Translations under genes and position numbers: made by a program
Notes under the pieces: model-generated
Database searches by the model: none
What the model was told of the DNA's origin: nothing
What the model saw: the letters and a program-made list of their open reading frames with translations, nothing else
Origin: Frankia alni ACN14a
GTDB taxonomy: Bacteria; Actinomycetota; Actinomycetes; Frankiales; Frankiaceae
NCBI RefSeq assembly: GCF_000058485.1
Contig: NC_008278.1
Location: 4,148,962-4,212,961 of the forward strand
Length of the DNA: 64,000 bases
Direction: 5' to 3'
In this document: positions 60,847-64,000 of the stretch, piece after piece
Position numbering within the stretch: position 1 is the stretch's first letter
Layout: each line of letters begins with the position of its first letter

Positions 60847-62051
60847 ATTCCGGTCGGGTTGCCCGAGCGCCAGGTGCGGTCCATGAAGCAGCGGTAGAGG
60901 TCGGGCTGGAGGCCGTGCAGCAGCGGGCGGTCGACCTGGCTGCCGAAGTGGGCTTTGAGGCCGGCCTGTTTGGCGCGTTGGTCGAGGTACCAGGTCTCGG
61001 CGTCGGGGAGGTGGAAGGTGTGCTTGCGGCGTTCCTTCTTGGCCCGCTCGGCGGCGGTGGGGACGAGGGCCCACCAGGGGTCGTGCTCGGCGAGGATGCC
61101 GGCCTCGTCCCAGTCGGGGCGGGCCCAGGGCGGGTTTCCGACCTGGAGGCCGAAGCCGCCGCGGGCGAAGACCTGGGGGAAGTCGAGCTCCCAGTGGAAG
61201 AAGCCCTGGCGGTCCGCGATCTCGGCGGCGACCCGCAGCCACGGGAAACGGCTGGTGGCCTCGGTGACCGGGGTCTCGTCCGCGAAACCGAGGTCGAGTG
61301 CCTCGGCGTCGTCGAGGCCGCGCCAGGAGAGGTCGTCGGCGAAGCTTCCCTGGCCGGCGCGTTCGTGCCGGCCGGGCTTCGTCGCGCGGCCGAGCAGTGC
61401 CTCCAGGCCGCCGAGCCAGGCGTCCCAGTCCGGCGGCGTGACGGTGGTTGTCAGCGGCCACGACGACAGGGCGCACCAGGCGTCCATGACCAGCCGCAGG
61501 CGGCGGTAGGCACTGTTCGGGTCGTGCAGGACGGCCTCGACCTGCTCGCGGGTCCCCGGCTCCGTGGTCTCGGTCTCGGCCCGCGGGGCGCCCCACACCC
61601 CGGTCGCGCGGCGGATGCCCGCCTCGGCGATCTCCAGGCGGCGGCGCGCCGGCCCCCACAGGACCTCGACCCGCTGGGCGAGGCGGGCCAGCCGGTTCTG
61701 CTTCTCCTTGCCCGGGGTGCGCAGCACACCGGCCCGCCAGGCCCGCAGTGCCTCCCGGGCCTCGGGTGCGTACGCCTTCGCCTCGGCGGTGTCGACGACG
61801 GCGCCCCAGCCCGCCGCCGGCTGGGTGCGTAGCGGCACGTCGGTGGGGTCGTTGTCCACGTAGACGATCCGGGAGTCGGGCGTGGCCCGCTGGGCGACCT
61901 CGTGGGTGTTGTCTGCGGTGGGCAGGCCGGTGCCGACGTCGAGGAACTGGCGGATGCCGGCCTCGGCGGCGAGCCAGGTCACCGACCGGGCGAGGAAGCC
62001 GCGGGAGGCGCGGGCCAGCTCGGCGATGCCGGGCAAGACCTTGAGGTACAC
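60828..62051 (-). pseudogene. In-frame chimera of a DUF574 fragment and a truncated DNA methyltransferase
   Basis: 407-codon open frame made of two unrelated pieces. Residues 1-69 are a DUF574 SAM-methyltransferase N-terminal half (RQFLDVGTGLPTADNTHEVA, then RIVYVDNDP), itself lacking the usual first 50-60 residues with the DYWLGGKDN-type motif. From residue 70 the sequence is the middle of an adenine-specific DNA methyltransferase of the Eco57I/type II restriction-modification sort: FFHWELDFPQVF and VGNPPWARPDW (NPPW at 306-309). The C-terminus is cut at the IS right end (PTGIRAAAR then TAG from the IS). Neither part can be active as a complete enzyme. The start at 62051 has no clear ribosome site. 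Confidence 0.8.
61845..62051 (-). pseudogene. DUF574 methyltransferase fragment (front part)
   Basis: This is the first part of the chimera, ending exactly at the VYVDNDP SAM-site motif. The 54392-54547 fragment begins with the next conserved residues, PLVLVHAR. Both are on the minus strand and in the order expected if one gene had been split by inserted DNA. Confidence 0.65.
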
Positions 62052-62246
62052 GGAAGGAAACCACCTCGCTGCGGACGGTGGCGGTCACCCTCTCATCGGG
62101 GGCGGTATCGGTTGAGCGCCGGCCGGTCGCGCCATATACAACGTAAGGGCGTGACTCGGATCACCGCGGGCCCGCGGTGCTGACCGGCGGCACGGCACCC
62201 GGCACCCCGGATCCATCGGGATCCATCCCGACGCGAAGGAGCACCC

Positions 62247-62729
62247 GTGGCCGACAAGCAGCGCATCTCCACCACCCGCCGGATCTCCGCCCCGGCCGAG
62301 CGGATCTTCGAGCTCGTCACCGACCCGGACGGCCACGTCCGCATCGACGGGTCGGGCATGCTCGTGGCCGCGGGCGACGCCCGGCGCGTGACGCGCGCCG
62401 GCGACGCGTTCGAGATGGACATGGACCGCGAGCCGCTCGGCGACCTGCCGTTGGGCAAGTACCGGGTGCGCAACGTCGTCACCCGCATCGAGCCCGACGC
62501 CCTGGTCGAGTGGACGGTCGGCGGCGTCGACCATCCCCCGATCGGCCACGTCTACGGCTACGCCCTCGCGTCGGTCGACGACCACACCACCGACGTGACC
62601 TCCTACTGCGACTGGAGTGCCGTGTCGGAGAAGTGGAAGGCCCGCGTGAGCTGGCCGGTGGTGCCGCTGACGATGCTGGAGAAGTCGCTGGCGAACCTCG
62701 ACCGCCTGGTCACCTCCCCCGCCGCCTGA
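62247..62729 (+). CDS. SRPBCC-family (polyketide cyclase-like) protein
   Basis: 160-aa START/SRPBCC-fold protein: ISTTRRISAPAERIFELVTD at the start is the usual first strand and helix of this family, and LEKSLANLDRLVTS the long C-terminal helix. Such proteins have a deep hydrophobic pocket and bind lipids, polyketides or other small molecules, often without catalysis. GAAGGAG lies 5 nt before the GTG start. It is the first intact gene to the right of the rearranged island. The ligand is unknown. Confidence 0.88.
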   Translation: MADKQRISTTRRISAPAERIFELVTDPDGHVRIDGSGMLVAAGDARRVTRAGDAFEMDMDREPLGDLPLGKYRVRNVVTRIEPDALVEWTVGGVDHPPIGHVYGYALASVDDHTTDVTSYCDWSAVSEKWKARVSWPVVPLTMLEKSLANLDRLVTSPAA

Positions 62730-63071
62730 CCGCCGTACCTTCATGAGCGGCGTTCTCATGCTCCGCCAAGTCTGAACCGGGCCTCACACCACGACTTCCC
62801 CGTCCACCACGTTCATGGTGTCCGTGTCGACGGCCGCCCTGAGGCGGACGATCTCGTGGAGCATGCGCGTACCGCAATCGGCTCTACCGGCGAGGTGTGA
62901 CCTGCCTCCACAGATCATGCGCCAGGTTCCTGCGGCGGGGTCGGGCTGGAAGTGCCGAAATGGTCGTGGCGGTCCGGGGCGCGGCCGGCGATGCGACGCG
63001 GTTCCGCGGAACCGCCCGCCGCGCCACGGCAGAGTCGGGCGTCGGGGCCGATTGCGCCACCGTGGCATGGG
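62730..63071. other. Convergent intergenic region
   Basis: A 342-nt gap between the ends of the SRPBCC gene (plus) and the MpaB-like gene (minus). A minus-strand frame at 62784-63068 (94 codons) has a basic, Pro/Arg-rich first half and a more protein-like tail (MLHEIVRLRAAVDTDTMNVV); it could be a remnant but the support is weak. No strong terminator stem was seen. Confidence 0.4.
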
Positions 63072-63983
63072 TCAGGTGTCTCGCCGATCGGGATCGGTTC
63101 CGGGGGCTGTCGACGGTGGGCGGGTGGCCCAGCGGATGGTCGTGACGATGCCGTGACCGGCCAGGCGGCCGACGGTTGCCTCCGCCGCGGGCAGGTACGG
63201 CAGCCGCAGCGGCCAGCGGGTCCAGGCGGGCATCAGACCCACGGCCGCGAGGGCTATGGCGCTGTAGGGGACCCGTGCTGGTAGCGGCAGGGGCGGGCGC
63301 AGCAGCAGGTAACGGGCCGCCGAACGCGCTTCGGGAGTGCCGGCGAGTTCGGGGCGGTACTCGCGCATTGCCTCGACGAGTTCGGCTTCGGTGCGCGGCG
63401 GGTCGATCACTCCCAGCTTCTCGGCGACGATCGCGGCATCGGCGACGTAGCCGTCACGCTCGTGCGCGTCGAGTGGTTCGCCTCCGCCATAGCGCTGGAA
63501 CGCGGCGAGGAAGCTGGCCACCTCGGCCACGTGGACCCAGCGGAGCAGGTGCGGATCGGAGGCGTCGTAGGGGCGCCCGTCGGGTGCCACCCCACGGACC
63601 TGTCGGTGGACCCCTTTCACCCGGGCGACGGCCCGCTCGGCCTCGGTGGCCGGACCGAACGTGGTGACGGCGAGGAAGAAGCTGGTGCGTTGCAGGCGGC
63701 CCCACGGGTCGTGGCGGAAGTCCGAGTGCCCCGCCACGCCGGCCATGGCCAGCGGATGCAACGACTGGAGCAGCAGAGCCCGCAGGCCGCCGACGAACAT
63801 CGACGAGTCCGCGTGCACGCGGCGGATCGGCCGGTCCTCGGCGAACCAGCGCTCGCCCTCGGCCTCGAAGATCTGTTCTCGACGAGTCGGGCCCTCGGGA
63901 CCCGCCACCCGCTGCAGAACGTGGCCGCCGAGCCAGGCCCGCACCTCGCCGGCACCACTGATCATCCGTACACCCACCATCAC
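63072..63983 (-). CDS. MpaB/DUF2236-family oxygenase
   Basis: 303-aa helical protein of the family that includes the rubber oxygenase Lcp and MpaB. Visible motifs are RRVHADSSMFVGGLRALLLQ, SLHPLAMAGVAGHSDFRHDP, KGVHRQVRGVAPDGRPYDAS and DPHLLRWVHVAEVASFLAAF, which contain the conserved His and Arg residues that hold the haem in studied members. It is thus a likely haem-b protein acting on a lipid or hydrocarbon. There is no Tat or Sec signal, unlike secreted Lcp. The start is ATG 63983 or 63980; ATG 63965 is the next alternative. It has no operon partner within the window. Confidence 0.9.
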   Translation of the reverse strand: MMVGVRMISGAGEVRAWLGGHVLQRVAGPEGPTRREQIFEAEGERWFAEDRPIRRVHADSSMFVGGLRALLLQSLHPLAMAGVAGHSDFRHDPWGRLQRTSFFLAVTTFGPATEAERAVARVKGVHRQVRGVAPDGRPYDASDPHLLRWVHVAEVASFLAAFQRYGGGEPLDAHERDGYVADAAIVAEKLGVIDPPRTEAELVEAMREYRPELAGTPEARSAARYLLLRPPLPLPARVPYSAIALAAVGLMPAWTRWPLRLPYLPAAEATVGRLAGHGIVTTIRWATRPPSTAPGTDPDRRDT

Positions 63984-64000
63984 CCCATGATGCGCCGGAC

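Noticed and set aside
62784-63068. 94-codon minus-strand frame after the MpaB-like gene
   Set aside because: Basic, Pro/Arg-rich first half and no ribosome site; only the last 25 codons look protein-like.

Overview
The window is very GC-rich DNA with NNC/NNG codon bias, many GTG and some TTG starts, WhiB, ANTAR, SpoIIE-phosphatase and PknG-family genes, several acyl-CoA dehydrogenases and a DUF574 methyltransferase remnant. This points to a filamentous actinomycete, most likely Frankia or a close relative; the assignment is by gene content and style, not by a marker gene. No rRNA, tRNA or CRISPR array was seen.

Region 1 (1-7.7 kb, mainly minus strand) is a sulfur-scavenging operon: alpha/beta hydrolase, SsuD-like flavin monooxygenase, DszC/SfnB-like flavoprotein, a family-5 ABC binding lipoprotein and a DppB-type permease running off the left edge. 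A tiny Cys-rich leader peptide gene (6615-6680) precedes it, and a LysR gene diverges. Region 2 (7.9-18.5 kb) holds a GAF-EAL protein, a TetR/acyl-CoA dehydrogenase pair with a palindromic operator, an integrase scrap, an APH-fold kinase, and a second TetR unit controlling two acyl-CoA dehydrogenases and a tandem CoA-transferase. Region 3 (18.6-30.4 kb) holds a Ni/Co permease under a Nur-type box, a small secreted protein, an EamA transporter, a PLP enzyme, a second APH kinase, a fatty-acid desaturase, two GAF-ANTAR regulators, a STAS protein and a large-subunit catalase.

Region 4 (30.6-43.3 kb) is a signalling cluster: GlnX-like membrane protein, GlnH-like lipoprotein, helical protein, PknG kinase, PP2C phosphatase, VWA protein and FHA protein, the last five joined by short overlaps, followed by a TIR-NTPase-TPR protein. 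Region 5 (43.4-54.3 kb) holds a WYL regulator, a CrtI-type oxidoreductase, WhiB, topoisomerase IB, a HATPase-GAF-GAF-SpoIIE protein, an ABC-2 exporter and a GNAT protein.

Region 6 (54.4-62.1 kb) looks like a mobile or rearranged island. Two fragments that could come from one DUF574 methyltransferase gene flank a Nudix/winged-helix gene, a nucleoside-phosphorylase gene overlapping a membrane HExxH protein gene, an ISAs1-type IS element without target duplication, and a truncated DNA methyltransferase. The phosphorylase and the membrane protein share a short Gly/Val/Gln motif resembling amyloid-type signalling motifs of bacterial conflict systems. This pair is the best candidate for an undescribed system here. 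The window closes with an SRPBCC protein and an MpaB/DUF2236-family oxygenase.
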